This document shows, piece after piece, positions 43,600 to 53,372 of a stretch of 64,000 bases of DNA (the stretch's first letter is position 1; each line of letters starts with the position of its first letter). The stretch spans positions 1 to 64,000 of the forward strand of contig NZ_RKLT01000010.1 of NCBI RefSeq assembly GCF_019599505.1, in the 5' to 3' direction. The notes below the pieces were generated by a model. That model saw nothing but the letters and a program-made list of their open reading frames with translations. It had not been told where the DNA came from and made no database searches. A program made the translations under genes and the position numbers. This stretch comes from Haloarcula nitratireducens. Its GTDB lineage: Archaea > Halobacteriota > Halobacteria > Halobacteriales > Haloarculaceae.

Positions 43600-43795
43600 A
43601 TACTTGATACACCTCGATACCGGGGTGTGACGATAGCTCAACTTGACGATGACCGCGGCAAATTCCTACCGACATAACTGGTTCAAGGCCCGACTGTTGG
43701 GTAGTACCGCGTGAGCTGCGAATGGTACACAGTTCAAGGAAACGGCGCTCTCAGTCTGAGGAAAGGGTTTTACTCATGGACTCTCGATCCAATCT

Positions 43796-44401
43796 ATGGA
43801 ACGGTTTCAGAACACACGACAGCCCGATTGGGACTGGTGGGGACGACTGTGGCCGACTCCCGGGGAAACACTCCGTGAACTCGGTCTGAAATCGGGAGAC
43901 ACGATTGCTGAAATCGGCTGCGGAAACGGCTACTTTGCGCTCCCAGCGGCTCGAGTCGCCGCTCCTGCGTCGGTTTATGCGCTAGATATCGACGACTCTC
44001 TGTTAGCAGAGCTCTCACAGATTGCTGCCCTACAAGGTATCGAGAATCTCATCACAATCAACGGCGACGCTCGACAGTTATCGGACCAACTCCCAGAACC
44101 CGTCGATGTCGTTTTGATGGCGAACACCTTCCATGGCATCGACGAAACAGCTGCCTTCGTCCAGCAAGCCTTCGAATCACTCCACCCTGGCGGCCGGTTC
44201 GTTGTCATCAATTGGGAGGACTCCCCACGGAAGGCAACTACAATTCGCGGGACGCCGCGTGGTCCGCCGACCGAGTTACGAATGTCTCCTGAAACAACGG
44301 AGCAAATAGTTCTCGATACGGCGAGGTTCGTTCTCGAGGCCACTGTCGACCTTCCGCCGTATCACTACGCGCTCGTGTTCAAGCGAGAATACACCGACTA
44401 A
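43796..44401 (+). CDS. Class I SAM-dependent methyltransferase
   Basis: 201 residues from ATG 43796. The SAM-binding motif I is DTIAEIGCGNGYFALPAARV (G-x-G-x-G). YALDIDDSLL carries the acidic motif II residue, INGDARQL is motif III, VDVVLMANTFHGI is motif IV and FESLHPGGRFVVINWEDSP is motif VI. The substrate is unknown; the closest shape is that of small-molecule (UbiE/arsenite-type) methyltransferases. It is monocistronic at the end of the conjugation-like block. Confidence 0.87.
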   Translation: MERFQNTRQPDWDWWGRLWPTPGETLRELGLKSGDTIAEIGCGNGYFALPAARVAAPASVYALDIDDSLLAELSQIAALQGIENLITINGDARQLSDQLPEPVDVVLMANTFHGIDETAAFVQQAFESLHPGGRFVVINWEDSPRKATTIRGTPRGPPTELRMSPETTEQIVLDTARFVLEATVDLPPYHYALVFKREYTD

Positions 44402-45899
44402 ACGATTAGGACTCGTGTTCTCTTTAACGGCTGTTTCGGCCGTCTGTCCGTGAAACTAGCATCTCTGGCAGATAGTTGACCTGGAAGTGGTCACAACGAG
44501 CGAGCAGCACAACCGAGACAACAGTCCTACGAGCACCAGCAGTCTACTCACAGGACTGGTGGCTCCTTAGTCGAGTTGGAGACAGGGTCCCCGACCGCCT
44601 GAGTGACACTTGCAGCTCTATGACGGCAGTAAGCGACGATGGCCCTCCAGTTCTCTTCGGGTACTGAATTAGCGAACACGTGCTACGTCGTTGATGTTTC
44701 TGATGTCGCTGATGGGTACGACGCTGACGCTGTGTCATTTCGATGAGCGTTGACCGTGATTCCGCGGTCCCAGCTATGGTGCCCGCGTTGGAAGCTCCCC
44801 CAGCCCGCTAGTGCGGACATGACGGGATGGCCGTTCCGGTGGTGGAACTGTCACGGTCTGGGCCACTCTCGCCGACGAGAGTACGTGCTCCTCAACTGAT
44901 GACGACACTACGCTGTCTTCGACCCACGAGGGGAGGCTGTACTACAAGCACAAACGGTCAGCGAGAATCGGGACAGTCCCAAGCGTGGCGACGCCGAAGC
45001 ATCTGCGACGCGATACGCGACCTATCTGAAATGTGGCAACAACCTCACAGTGTAACTAGCGACGTACTCCTACGGGAGACCGTCGCTGTCCATCGGGATA
45101 CTCCTCGACGTTCGAGGGAGTTCACGAGGTAGCTCAGTACTCTCTGTCCGGCAAGACATCTGGCTGAAACGGCCGCTGTACGGCGCCGTCGAGCACAATC
45201 GATCGGCAGTCAGCCTGCGACCGGCGAGTCCGGCGTGTGGTACTGCTATAGGAGGCTATCGGCAGCTACCGTCTGGCACTCCTCGTCGACGGTACCGATT
45301 GACGCAGTAGGGTGTCCATCGTCTCGACTGGCGGGGTGCCCGGCTATCCTGCTGACCTCGGGTGTCTGTCTTGTCTCCGAGTACGTCGACGCCGTCGGCA
45401 ACGATCTCTTTACTGTCGGCCGCATGTATCGCTGTCCACCGTTGGGGAGCGAACCTGGGTGTCGAGTGGGTCGCGACGACGAAGACGTCCTTCGATGCGT
45501 CGCCAGATGCGACAACCGCCGGTCGGTGCTCTTATCGGTGGGCTTGCTGGCGTCGACGGATTCTGGTCGTACCGGTAGCAGTGTGAGTTCGATCACGTCT
45601 GTCGGCGACGTCGGCTCGTGGTTCGTGCGACGGTGGTCGTGAATATGGTCGGTCTTCTACTGGTCAGTGGTGTCGCACTGTCACGCTACATGTTTCGAGA
45701 GCTCCCGTAGATGGGTATGCTGGCCGCAACGAGTGTGGCAGACAGCTTGGGTCACTCGAAATGGGGACGTCGGTGTCATCCAGACAGTGTCTGCTGGAAC
45801 CGACGGCACGTGACCGTCATGCACAGCGTGGTGGTCGAGCAGTCCAAGCATTCTGGGATAATACGGTAGGTCCGAATCTGTGAATCTGCTATGCCGGTC

Positions 45900-45928
45900 T
45901 CATCTGGTGAGACAGATCCACCAGATGA
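45900..45928. repeat. Perfect 10-bp hairpin
   Basis: TCATCTGGTG (45900-45909) pairs with CACCAGATGA (45919-45928) across a 9-base loop, in a region with no gene. There is no T tract after it, so it is not an obvious terminator; it could be RNA structure or a protein site. Confidence 0.45.
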
Positions 45929-46233
45929 CTCCTCATCACTCACATCGTATTCTTCGATTCTGACAGGTACGACAGTTATTCGCTCTCGGCGCGTTTTGCA
46001 GTCGGCCCGTGAAACACACTGGCTTCACACCTGTACCCCACCCTTCCTTTGGACGATTTTCGAGGTACAGATATCGGTATGAGAGCCACAAAATTCCGAA
46101 GCGCGGCGTAGGGCTGGATTGCGGCCGTAACATCCAGCCTCAAGATTGTGTTGTGGATCTTGGAGACGTAGATGTAGCCGTACAGCGTTTCAAACTGGCG
46201 AATACTGTCTTCTGAGATACTACAAAAGAAATT

Positions 46234-46286
46234 GTTACTATTCCAACCTTAGGCTTCGGAGTTCGTGTTACTATTCCAACCTTAGG
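46234..46286. repeat. 20-bp direct repeat pair
   Basis: GTTACTATTCCAACCTTAGG occurs at 46234-46253 and 46267-46286, a 33-bp period with a 13-bp spacer. Only two units are present, so this is a local duplication and not a CRISPR array. Confidence 0.6.
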
Positions 46287-46993
46287 GTTGACGGTCGAAA
46301 ACCGCTAAGACGGTCGATATACTGCCGTAGAGCTCTGCTATCCAGCCTCAAGATTGGCTTGTTTCGCTGTGAGGTCGTAATCGCTGTACTTCTCCGAATT
46401 GTTATGGGATGGGCTGTTTTCGGTCGGTCAGCAATCGAGACACCGTCGTGCCATTGGAGATAGTAGTCACGACCGTCGGTGGCTGAACACGAAGGAGCTC
46501 GTGGCTGGGCGAGCGATACATGGACAGCTCAACCCTGCTGAACTGCGCACGAAGTTCGAATGGATGACCATTATCCCCTTCGGTTCGATCATGTCATTGC
46601 CGCCGGGAAGATGGAAGCGGACCTGCGCCAATGAGGAGCTGAATCAGGACAAACTCAATACCCTCACTGGCGATCTTCCAATCGCGGCCGTCGCAAAAGA
46701 CCTCGGGGCGACTGTCGGGACGCAAAATACGGCTGCTTTCGAAGTGCTTGACGGCGTGAAAGTCGAATCGTATTGAAACTCCCCCACTGCGCGCAGTTAC
46801 CATTTGAGGCGCTGGCTCGAACTCACTAGTGACGCTCGTCGATTACGTCGACAAGAATGTTTTCGATATGCAGCACGACCTCAATAGCTCTGTTTATCGA
46901 ATCGCCGGACGGTCCCCGCTTCTTCGTTTGTCACCAAGTTCTAGTGCGCTTCGTGACTATGCCCGTGCATCCCACGCCAGCCGAGGATGAGTG

Positions 46994-47956
46994 TTACCCA
47001 ATGGGCAGGCTCTGCTCAGCTTCGAGCAGTTCGTGGTAGCGGTTGCGGATCGTGACCTCGGAGATGTCCGAAACCTCGCTGACAGCCGTTTGTGTCACCT
47101 TTTCGTTGGCCAGCAGCGAGGCGGCATACACCGCGGCCGCGGCGAGGCCGACCGGCGACTTTCCGGAGTGGACGCCTTGCTCCTTGGCGTTCTGAAGCAG
47201 TTGGCGGGCGCGGTGTTCGGCCTCCTCGGAGAGTTCGAGATCCGAGGCGAAGCGCGGGACGTAGCTCTCGGGGTCGGCAGGTTCGATTTCCAATCCGAGT
47301 TCACGGACGACGTAGCGGTGCGTGCGGGCGATCTCGTCTTTCTCGACCCTGGACACCTCGGTGATCTCGTCGAGTGAGCGTGGGACACCGGCCTGTCGGG
47401 CGGCGGCATACACCGAGACCGTCGCGACGCCCTCGATGGACCGGCCCGGCAGCAGGTCCTCGTCGAGCGCGCGGCGATAAATGACGCTGGCCGTCTCACG
47501 GACGTTCTTCGGCAGGCCAAGCCCGGAGGCCATGCGGTCGATCTCGCCCAGCGCCTGCTTGAGATTCCGCTCTTTCGAATCACGCGTGCGGAAGCGCTCG
47601 TTCCACTTGCGCAGTCGCTGCATCTTCTGGCGCTGCTTGCCTGACAGCGAATTGCCATAGGCGTCTTTGTCCTGCCAGCCGATGTTGGTTGAGAGGCCCT
47701 TATCGTGCATCATGTTCGTCGTCGGCGCGCCGACGCGGGACTTCTCGTCTTGCTCGTTGGCGTCGAACGCGCGCCACTCGGGGCCGCGGTCGATCTCATC
47801 TTCCTCGACGATGAGCCCACAGTCCTCACAGACCGTCTCGCCGTGTTCGTCGTCCACAACGAGCGTCCCGGAACACTCCGGGCAGGCTGTCGAGGTGGAT
47901 TCCGTTGTCTGTTCGTCTTCGTTGGCTCGTTGCTGGGTTTGTGTGCGTTCGCTCAT
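46994..47956 (-). CDS. tfb: Transcription initiation factor IIB (TFB)
   Basis: 320 residues. The N-terminal zinc ribbon has CPECSGTLVVDD and CEDCGLIVEEDEIDRGPEWR. The B-reader/linker region is TNMMHDKGLSTNIGWQDKDA. Two cyclin repeats follow: IDRMASGLGLPKNVRETASV ... and LQNAKEQGVHSGKSPVGLAA.... It recruits RNA polymerase to TBP-bound promoters. Haloarchaea carry many tfb paralogues, and a plasmid-borne one could redirect a subset of promoters. It is monocistronic and starts at ATG 47956. Confidence 0.96.
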   Translation of the reverse strand: MSERTQTQQRANEDEQTTESTSTACPECSGTLVVDDEHGETVCEDCGLIVEEDEIDRGPEWRAFDANEQDEKSRVGAPTTNMMHDKGLSTNIGWQDKDAYGNSLSGKQRQKMQRLRKWNERFRTRDSKERNLKQALGEIDRMASGLGLPKNVRETASVIYRRALDEDLLPGRSIEGVATVSVYAAARQAGVPRSLDEITEVSRVEKDEIARTHRYVVRELGLEIEPADPESYVPRFASDLELSEEAEHRARQLLQNAKEQGVHSGKSPVGLAAAAVYAASLLANEKVTQTAVSEVSDISEVTIRNRYHELLEAEQSLPIG

Positions 47957-48350
47957 TGGTTGCGAAGGCGAGGTTCACCGGGCACTGGGACCAACCGTAA
48001 AACCCGGCAGCAATCGGTAAGAATACGTTTGTCCAAAAGATATTTAATTGTTATGATTCTAATCACGGATGAGCGGTCGAGCCACGAAATGCGTGGTTGT
48101 ATTTCCGTCACACAATCACCTTGTCCTGCCGGCAGTTCGCGAAGAAATCCAGCGGCGAGGAACTCGGATCAATGCCTTCGAGGAGGGTTTCAGTGTTTTC
48201 CTGCTGGGCGAGATTAGGCTCGAGTATGGATATGGCTGGATCCTGCCGCTAGCTATGCCTGAAACTGTGCTCTCTTCGAGAGTGGTCGAATATGGGATTC
48301 GAGTCACGTGTAGCACAGGTTTTTTGCTGTTCATCTAATACCACAGTAAC
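47957..48350. other. Intergenic region between tfb and uspA
   Basis: 393 bp holding the divergent promoters of tfb and the universal-stress gene; a T-rich TTTTTTGCTG lies at 48319-48330, about 25 bp before GTG 48351. An open frame (VVFPSHNHLVLPAVREEIQR at about 48096) is haloarchaeal-looking for 25 residues only and is not supported as a gene. Confidence 0.4.
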
Positions 48351-48782
48351 GTGTACCATGACATCCTGATCCCGACGGATGGGTCTGATGCAAGCGTCAC
48401 AGCGTTGAATCATGGTATGGAGATCGCATCGAGTATGGATGCGACGGTGCATCTCCTGCACGTCGTCGATGTTGGGGTAGAGATGTCCGCAGCTGCTGTC
48501 GGAGATATTGCGGATGATCTCACCGAAGCACTCGATGAAGACGCGAAAGAGGCGCTCAACCAGGCCGAGCAAATGGCTGATGAGGCCGGCGTTACATCCA
48601 AACGAGCCATTCTCGAAGGCGTCCCGGAAGACGCAATACACCAGTATAGCGCCGATAACGGAATCGATCTTATCGTGGTTGGGGAAAGCGAGGAGTCGAC
48701 CATCACGGAACAATTCTTCGGTAGCACGACGGACGACGTTCTCGAGTCAGCAACGGTTTCAGTTCTGGTTGCTCGGGACTGA
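48351..48782 (+). CDS. Universal stress protein (UspA family)
   Basis: 143 residues from GTG 48351: MYHDILIPTDGSDASVTALN is the family N-terminus with the nucleotide-contacting Asp. The C-terminal ATP motif is weakened: VVGESEESTITEQFFGSTTD has Glu where the second Gly of G-x2-G-x9-G-S/T is expected. It may therefore bind ATP poorly. It is monocistronic and divergent from tfb. Confidence 0.92.
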   Translation: MYHDILIPTDGSDASVTALNHGMEIASSMDATVHLLHVVDVGVEMSAAAVGDIADDLTEALDEDAKEALNQAEQMADEAGVTSKRAILEGVPEDAIHQYSADNGIDLIVVGESEESTITEQFFGSTTDDVLESATVSVLVARD

Positions 48783-49251
48783 ACCTTCCGTTGGAAACCT
48801 CCCATTTTCTCGTGCCAGTTCATATTGGCATCCACAGGTAGGCAAACTAAGCGCTCAGAGAGCCCGAGATAGTGAAACCGTCTCATGATGCGAGAGAGCG
48901 ATAGCCGTTTGGACTACTGACCCTGAGATAGTTCGCTCGCTATAGATCAAGTGTCTGCGGTCAGAGGAGAGCCTTTGGGGAATCGCCGAGAACAAAAGGA
49001 GATAGAGAGACCCCGTATGCGTAGACTGCACACGCTACTAAAGTGTAATCCGACATCCCAGAGTCGGCAGAACGAGCGTCCACTAACGAGTCGCCCCTTG
49101 AGATAGCTGCCTATACGCACGCGATACTCTCTTGGAAAGGCACGTGCGTTAGCCGAACTCTCTACGCACGAATTTCAGGTGTTTCTTAGGAAGCACAAAA
49201 TTTTAGCAGCAACCAACTGCACAGAGTACAGGTTTTATCAGCTCTCGTGGG
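48783..49251. other. 470-bp gap, no supported gene
   Basis: No coding frame of haloarchaeal type and no strong hairpin. It lies at the converging ends of uspA and a Bat-type regulator and presumably holds their terminators. Confidence 0.4.
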
Positions 49252-49914
49252 TCAGGGATGTGATTCAGCGGGCCCGATCAGTACGGTGTTTTCGACGAGC
49301 GCGTGGGTGCCCCGACGGAGACACTCCGATAAGGCTTGATGTGAGATCTCCATCTCGGTAGCGACCTCACGGAGCGTCACCTCTCGGGGTACGTCGAAAA
49401 AGCCCGCGTTGACAGCTGTGACGAGCGCTCTATATTGTTTCGTCGTCAACCCATAGCGGCCGGACGGCTCACCCTCCAGCTCTTGAATCGCCTCGATACT
49501 GAACGAGAGTTCGTGCTCCGAGCAGAACATCTTCGTTTCGGAGAGATGCTCACGGGAGGGATACATGAGCCGAAGCGACCACGTTCCATTCTTCCCGAAG
49601 GCGTCGAGTAGGCAGGCTTTCGCGTTTGTCAGCATCTGGAAGAGCAGACTGACCTGGTCGAACCACTGCATGCGATAGAGGAGTTCATCATCGAATGCTG
49701 TCAACAGTTCTAATTCGTCGACTGTTGGGTCCGATTCACAGGCTGCTTCGAAGTCATCAGGCTCGACACCTCGAACCCATAGGAGTGGCATTACGGTGTT
49801 CTCACCCCCTTTGATGAGTTGTTCGGCTTCGATTTCGAGGTTTGGGAGCGAGGTGAAGGCCTCGGACAGTGCGAGTTCACAGGCTGGGATAGTTGCGTTG
49901 ATGAGTGTCGCCAT
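49252..49914 (-). CDS. Bat-type HTH_10 transcription regulator
   Basis: 220 residues from ATG 49914. The N-terminal about 150 residues form the bacterio-opsin-activator-associated sensor-like domain (ATIPACELALSEAFTSLPNL; WSLRLMYPSREHLSETKMFC). The C-terminal HTH_10 domain begins LTTKQYRALVTAVNAGFFDV and continues PREVTLREVATEMEISHQAL. There is no PAS or GAF domain. Such regulators are numerous in haloarchaea, with unknown signals. Two more are in this window (50680-51423 and 61021-61719). Confidence 0.88.
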   Translation of the reverse strand: MATLINATIPACELALSEAFTSLPNLEIEAEQLIKGGENTVMPLLWVRGVEPDDFEAACESDPTVDELELLTAFDDELLYRMQWFDQVSLLFQMLTNAKACLLDAFGKNGTWSLRLMYPSREHLSETKMFCSEHELSFSIEAIQELEGEPSGRYGLTTKQYRALVTAVNAGFFDVPREVTLREVATEMEISHQALSECLRRGTHALVENTVLIGPAESHP

Positions 49915-50021
49915 TCTAATTTGTTGCTCCCGCTTGCGAGCTGATGGGGCGGGAAACCCATTCGATCAGCATGGCTGGACGAATTCCCGGCAGAGAGGGT
50001 CTCGGTATGACCCGTAGAGAC

Positions 50022-50210
50022 TTATCTCGTCTCTTCATTCACAATTTCCCTACTCGGTGTCGCTCGTGCAGCCTCAACGTAGCGGTACTGGAGTGCCTGC
50101 CGGAGGTGATACTTCATTGAGTCCGTATCATCCGCGGCCAGCGCCGCCTCCAGTTGCTTGGTCGCCGCCTCTATGTGCGTAGGTACCACACGTTCACTGT
50201 CTGTATTCAC
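50022..50210 (-). CDS. Small helical protein coupled to a DUF7344 regulator
   Basis: 62 residues from GTG 50210: MNTDSERVVPTHIEAATKQL, then EAALAADDTDSMKYHLRQAL and QYRYVEAARAT. It is a helical, tetratricopeptide-like single hairpin. GTG overlaps the stop of the preceding DUF7344 gene (GTGA), so it is translated with it and may be its partner. No named family is recognised, though short proteins of this type are common beside haloarchaeal winged-helix genes. Confidence 0.6.
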   Translation of the reverse strand: MNTDSERVVPTHIEAATKQLEAALAADDTDSMKYHLRQALQYRYVEAARATPSREIVNEETR

Positions 50211-50605
50211 AGTTCGTCACCGCCCGTGCTGCCGTGGTGTGTCACTAGCTGTTCGACGTCTGGATGCCCGTGATACCGGACTGTGCGGCTTCGCATGTCG
50301 TAGTCGAGTATTCCGTTTGCGGCTAGGTTCGGGAGATATGCCTGATGAAGTGCAACGGCGATGGACTCGTACTGTTCGTTCTCTTGAGTTCCTTCTCGCC
50401 GGGCTACCCAATCGATAAGTTCACGGAGAGTTGCTACACCGTCGTCTGCTGCTTGGAGACACGAGAGGGCGTAGCGGCAGCGCCGGTTCGAGAGCAACTC
50501 GATGCGGTTGCCACAGGACTCACTCTCGCCGAGCCGACTGTGGGTGGCCGGAGTTCCGTCGGCTAGGTCATGTCCTCGAGCAACATTGGTTGTCCTGTCA
50601 CTCAT
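50207..50605 (-). CDS. DUF7344 winged-helix protein
   Basis: 132 residues from ATG 50605. The DUF7344 winged helix starts at ELLSNRRCRYALSCLQAADD and includes ATLRELIDWVARREGTQENE, then VALHQAYLPNLAANGILDYD, with the wing MRSRTVRYHGHPDVEQLV. It is a small DNA-binding regulator typical of haloarchaea. It is coupled to the 62-residue gene and lies between two Bat-type regulators. Confidence 0.85.
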   Translation of the reverse strand: MSDRTTNVARGHDLADGTPATHSRLGESESCGNRIELLSNRRCRYALSCLQAADDGVATLRELIDWVARREGTQENEQYESIAVALHQAYLPNLAANGILDYDMRSRTVRYHGHPDVEQLVTHHGSTGGDEL

Positions 50606-50679
50606 ATCTCGAAAGTGCACCTCACGGCAAAAGACAGGACGCCTCAACAGAGTCCGTTCTTTAAATAGGACCATGGACC

Positions 50680-51423
50680 TCAGGGGGTGTCTTCGTTGAT
50701 TCCCACTCCTGTTGGTTGCCCAATCTGCAGCGTATTGCTTACTAAATTGGTGTGGGCACGCCGGAGTCGTTCGGACGCCGCCCGTTTCGTGATACCGACC
50801 GTATCCCCGAGCTCTTTGAGCGTCATCTCGCGTGGAATCTCGAAATAGCCGTGTTCCAGCGCTGCCAGTAGTATCTCGCGTTGCTTCGACGTGATATTGT
50901 ACTGGCCGATCTTCGGATCAGTCAACTCGTAGAGCCGGATAAGTTCGAATGCGATGTCGTGGTCGTCGCAGTAGCTTTGCAAGTCGCTCAGTATTGCCCG
51001 CGACGTAGCCCGAAGTTTGAACGTCCATTTGTCGTTGTTACCTTCCGCTTCGAGGACGACGATGTCGTGGGCCTGGAGCCACTCCAAAAAGGGAGTCCCA
51101 GCATCAGCCCATTCGATCTCGTAGAGTGCGCCACCATTGAGATCCGCCGCTCGCGAGAACGTCGCGATAGTGGGATCGGCAGCTGCGTGTTCCTCAATGA
51201 TGGTACAGTTGCCATTGTCTGTGACCCACAGATACGGGAATTCCTCGTCGTACGTGGGCACGAACTGTTCGAGTTCGACGATAATCTCAGGAACGGCCTG
51301 TAGCGTCTGGGCGAGAACGAATGTGTCAGCGGGGACAGTGAACTCGACGATGAGTCTCGAGCTGTCGTTGGATGTCTCTGTGTCGCTTCGGTTGCGGTCG
51401 CCGCCGTCATTGGTAGTTCTCAT
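50680..51423 (-). CDS. Bat-type HTH_10 transcription regulator
   Basis: 247 residues from ATG 51423 (MRTTNDGGDRNRSDTETSND). The sensor-like domain includes LIVEFTVPADTFVLAQTLQA and WTFKLRATSRAILSDLQSYC. The HTH_10 domain is NITSKQREILLAALEHGYFE then PREMTLKELGDTVGITKRAA and SERLRRAHTNLVSNTL. It is the same class as the protein at 49252-49914 but diverged in the sensor part. It stands at the edge of the long gene-poor region. Confidence 0.88.
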   Translation of the reverse strand: MRTTNDGGDRNRSDTETSNDSSRLIVEFTVPADTFVLAQTLQAVPEIIVELEQFVPTYDEEFPYLWVTDNGNCTIIEEHAAADPTIATFSRAADLNGGALYEIEWADAGTPFLEWLQAHDIVVLEAEGNNDKWTFKLRATSRAILSDLQSYCDDHDIAFELIRLYELTDPKIGQYNITSKQREILLAALEHGYFEIPREMTLKELGDTVGITKRAASERLRRAHTNLVSNTLQIGQPTGVGINEDTP

Positions 51424-52043
51424 AACTGACGTGGTCGCTGTTGCGGAACAGACAGTTCCTCTGTGCTGTGTCCCGCGTGGCGACCACGCGAATGAACCGT
51501 GCCCTGCAATCGGCGGCACGTCGTCCGATATCCATTGGCCCCTTCATAATCGGAGCGTGGCTCGGACACTCAATGTGGACTCGCAGTTCCGTCCGTAGAT
51601 ATCACAGGGCAAGTCAGTTAACGCTGGTGGGCGATGACTAGTTGCCAGCCTGTCGACGTGGGCCATCGCCGATCGTCCCCACTCACCGGCCGAACAGCGC
51701 CAGCTGACTGTTGGAATCAAATCGAATGACAGCGGCAGGACTAGCGAGAGCCACACAATATATATAGCAAGAAACGTTTTCAAGCATACAACCTAATTAG
51801 TGAGATGCGGGTACGTGTCCCGTCAGCAGTAGTCCTGTCCCCTTTGGCCCCGTGTCCGGCGGTTTAGTTCACCCGCCGGGCTCTCCGTAGTGTTTCGGCA
51901 CTATGTGCGCTTAGTCAGCTAAATCGGTCAGCAGAACACCCGTGGTTGTCTCATCAGCGTTGTCGACGTCAGTAACCCACCGCTTAGGCGCTATTGAACG
52001 GTCGGCCACAAGCACTATTCCGTGTGCGGGCGATAGCCACACA

Positions 52044-52100
52044 TGGGTTCCGGGAAGCGCGATTCTCCCAGACTACCATCATACCTGGCCCCGGAGCCCA
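52044..52100 (+). ncRNA. Unit 1, hairpin I (candidate structured RNA)
   Basis: TGGGTTCCGGG (52044-52054) pairs with CCCGGAGCCCA (52090-52100): 11 pairs, one of them U-G when read as plus-strand RNA. It is preceded by GCCACAAGCACTA (52005) and GGCGATAG (52029), both conserved at the same distance before hairpin I of unit 2 (53173-53231). Between the units the fourth pair changes from G-C to A-U and the fifth from U-G to U-A, so pairing is kept while sequence changes. No known RNA family is recognised. Confidence 0.5.
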
Positions 52101-52191
52101 TCCCTGCCACCGCACTGGAGTGGCGATGCCGGAACGCGTGTTCTCCCCGGCGTGGCATAGCTTTTTCACGGAGATTCCGCCACTATCTAGT

Positions 52192-52260
52192 TGGGTCCTG
52201 TCCGTCTGTGAATCGCTCGAGTCCAGTATCTCAGTTCACAGACGGCGACGCTAGGACCCA
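52192..52260 (+). ncRNA. Unit 1, hairpin II (candidate structured RNA)
   Basis: An inner 11-bp perfect stem (CCGTCTGTGAA 52202-52212 with TTCACAGACGG 52235-52245) sits within an outer 8-bp stem (TGGGTCCT 52192-52199 with AGGACCCA 52253-52260). It follows CACTATCTAG, which is conserved as CACTGGCTAG and CACTGACTAG before the hairpins at 52998 and 53319. A T run (CTTTTT, 52161-52166) lies just upstream, as in the other copies. Confidence 0.5.
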
Positions 52261-52437
52261 CAGTCCCCGCCGCTGTGTGGCGGTTCGGTCTGAATCATCG
52301 CCAGTATACGTGGCAAGTGACGTGGTATCATTGCTCGCTTCAAGTGACCGGCCTAGTCGTGCTCGACGTCTCACTCCGGTGCCGTCGTGTTCGTGGCCGG
52401 CCCAACAATGATAGGCCTGGCCCTGCATGCTCTACAT

Positions 52438-52495
52438 GGACTCTGGGCGACTGTCAGTGTACTCCAACCTATCGTGTGACAACCGCCCAGAGTCC
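52438..52495 (+). ncRNA. GGACTCTG hairpin, copy 1
   Basis: A perfect 12-bp stem (GGACTCTGGGCG 52438-52449 with CGCCCAGAGTCC 52484-52495) with a 34-base loop. A diverged second copy, also preceded by ACATGGACTCTG, is at 53880-53940; its stem is shorter and its loop sequence different. Confidence 0.45.
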
Positions 52496-52997
52496 GTTTC
52501 TAAGTCGCTCCATCAACGTGTTAGGACTGAGAAGAGCGACTGCCAGGCGAGCACGGTCATGTAGTAGCTGCTGTCTGTTCCCGTGCCCCGCTATTGGTGG
52601 CCACACGCACCCGGGACCTGCTGGCAACAGACGTACCAAGCCACGCCATCGAGCGCCCACGTGGGCGCTGGGCCACAGCCATTGTCATGGATGGTTGGTG
52701 CTGTCCCAGCTGTCCCACCGTCCGCTGTGTTTAGAGAGTCGTCCGTTTAGTCTCGCCTCGACACTGCTCGTGAGCCGATGGCTCAGCGCGATGTCGCCCA
52801 TCGGTGGCGGCAAATCGAGGCCGAGTACAAGCTGTCTCCCTCGCGCACGAGCGAGCCACACACAGATTCTAGGATCGTATCCTAAACGATCACCGCAACT
52901 CCGAGACGCCATCTCTGTCGTTGCACGGCCGCCGTGAGGGCTGTCGACCAGCCTGTCCTGGCGCACTTTTATACGGAGGTACGGCCACTGGCTAGAC

Positions 52998-53070
52998 GGA
53001 TCCTGGTGTCTGTGTTCGATTCCTTGCGGTCGCTCTCCTAATCCCCTGTCGAACACGGGCATCGGGATCC
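52998..53070 (+). ncRNA. Hairpin II, free-standing copy (22-pair stem with four G-U pairs)
   Basis: 52998-53019 pairs with 53049-53070 over all 22 positions: 18 Watson-Crick and four wobble pairs, with no mismatch, around a 29-base loop. All four wobbles are G-U on the plus strand and would be A-C mismatches on the minus strand, so selection for a plus-strand RNA is the simplest explanation. It is preceded by CACTTTTATACGG and CACTGGCTAG, and followed by CCATATCGCTGCATGG (53076), which recurs after the copy at 53319-53372. Confidence 0.55.
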
Positions 53071-53172
53071 ACTTTCCATATCGCTGCATGGCCCTTCTTG
53101 GTGGGCCACCACCCCGAGCCCCATTGGCTAGCCAGCCACAAGCACTACCTTGCGTGCCGGCGATAGTCGTCT

Positions 53173-53231
53173 GTGGATTCCGGCCACATTCTGACGTCCG
53201 TACCGCAGTTACCAGTATTCTTGGAATCCAC
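53173..53231 (+). ncRNA. Unit 2, hairpin I
   Basis: GTGGATTCC (53173-53181) pairs perfectly with GGAATCCAC (53223-53231) across a 41-base loop. It is homologous in position to 52044-52100: GCCACAAGCACTA starts 38 bases before it (39 in unit 1), and hairpin II follows after about 90 bases in both. Compensatory changes between the units support the pairing. Confidence 0.5.
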
Positions 53232-53318
53232 CCTTGTCGTCACAGGTGTAGACTGGGGCGACCGACATGTTGCAGTGGCGTAGTTTTATGGGCTAGTCCC
53301 GACCACTGACTAGATGGG

Positions 53319-53372
53319 TCCAGCGTCCCACCGTCGGCCTGTACCAACCCTTACCGACTGCGGGCGTCTGGA
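53319..53372 (+). ncRNA. Unit 2, hairpin II
   Basis: The interrupted stem has three parts: TCCAG/CTGGA (53319-53323 with 53368-53372), CGTCC/GGGCG (53324-53328 with 53362-53366, one U-G) and GTCGG/CCGAC (53333-53337 with 53354-53358). It is the homologue of 52192-52260 and 52998-53070, with CACTGACTAG before it and CCGTATCGCTGCATGG (53381) after it. It is the most eroded of the three. Confidence 0.45.

Larger units (their letters stand above)
44402..46993. other. 2.6-kb gene-poor stretch
   Basis: No frame of haloarchaeal composition is sustained. The only protein-like piece is at 46633-46776 (+), where a frame ends GDLPIAAVAKDLGATVGTQN and TAAFEVLDGVKVESY. It lacks a credible start and may be the tail of a decayed gene. 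Two local repeat features are listed separately (45900-45928 and 46234-46286). The pair CCAGCCTCAAGATTG at about 46134 and 46343 is another short duplication. Confidence 0.55.

Noticed and set aside
44450..45650. Several open frames of 60-135 codons as genes
   Set aside because: They are Ser/Arg/Cys-rich, overlap one another on both strands, lack start context and show no haloarchaeal acidity.
46234..46286. CRISPR array
   Set aside because: Only two 20-bp units with a 13-bp spacer and no cas genes in the window.
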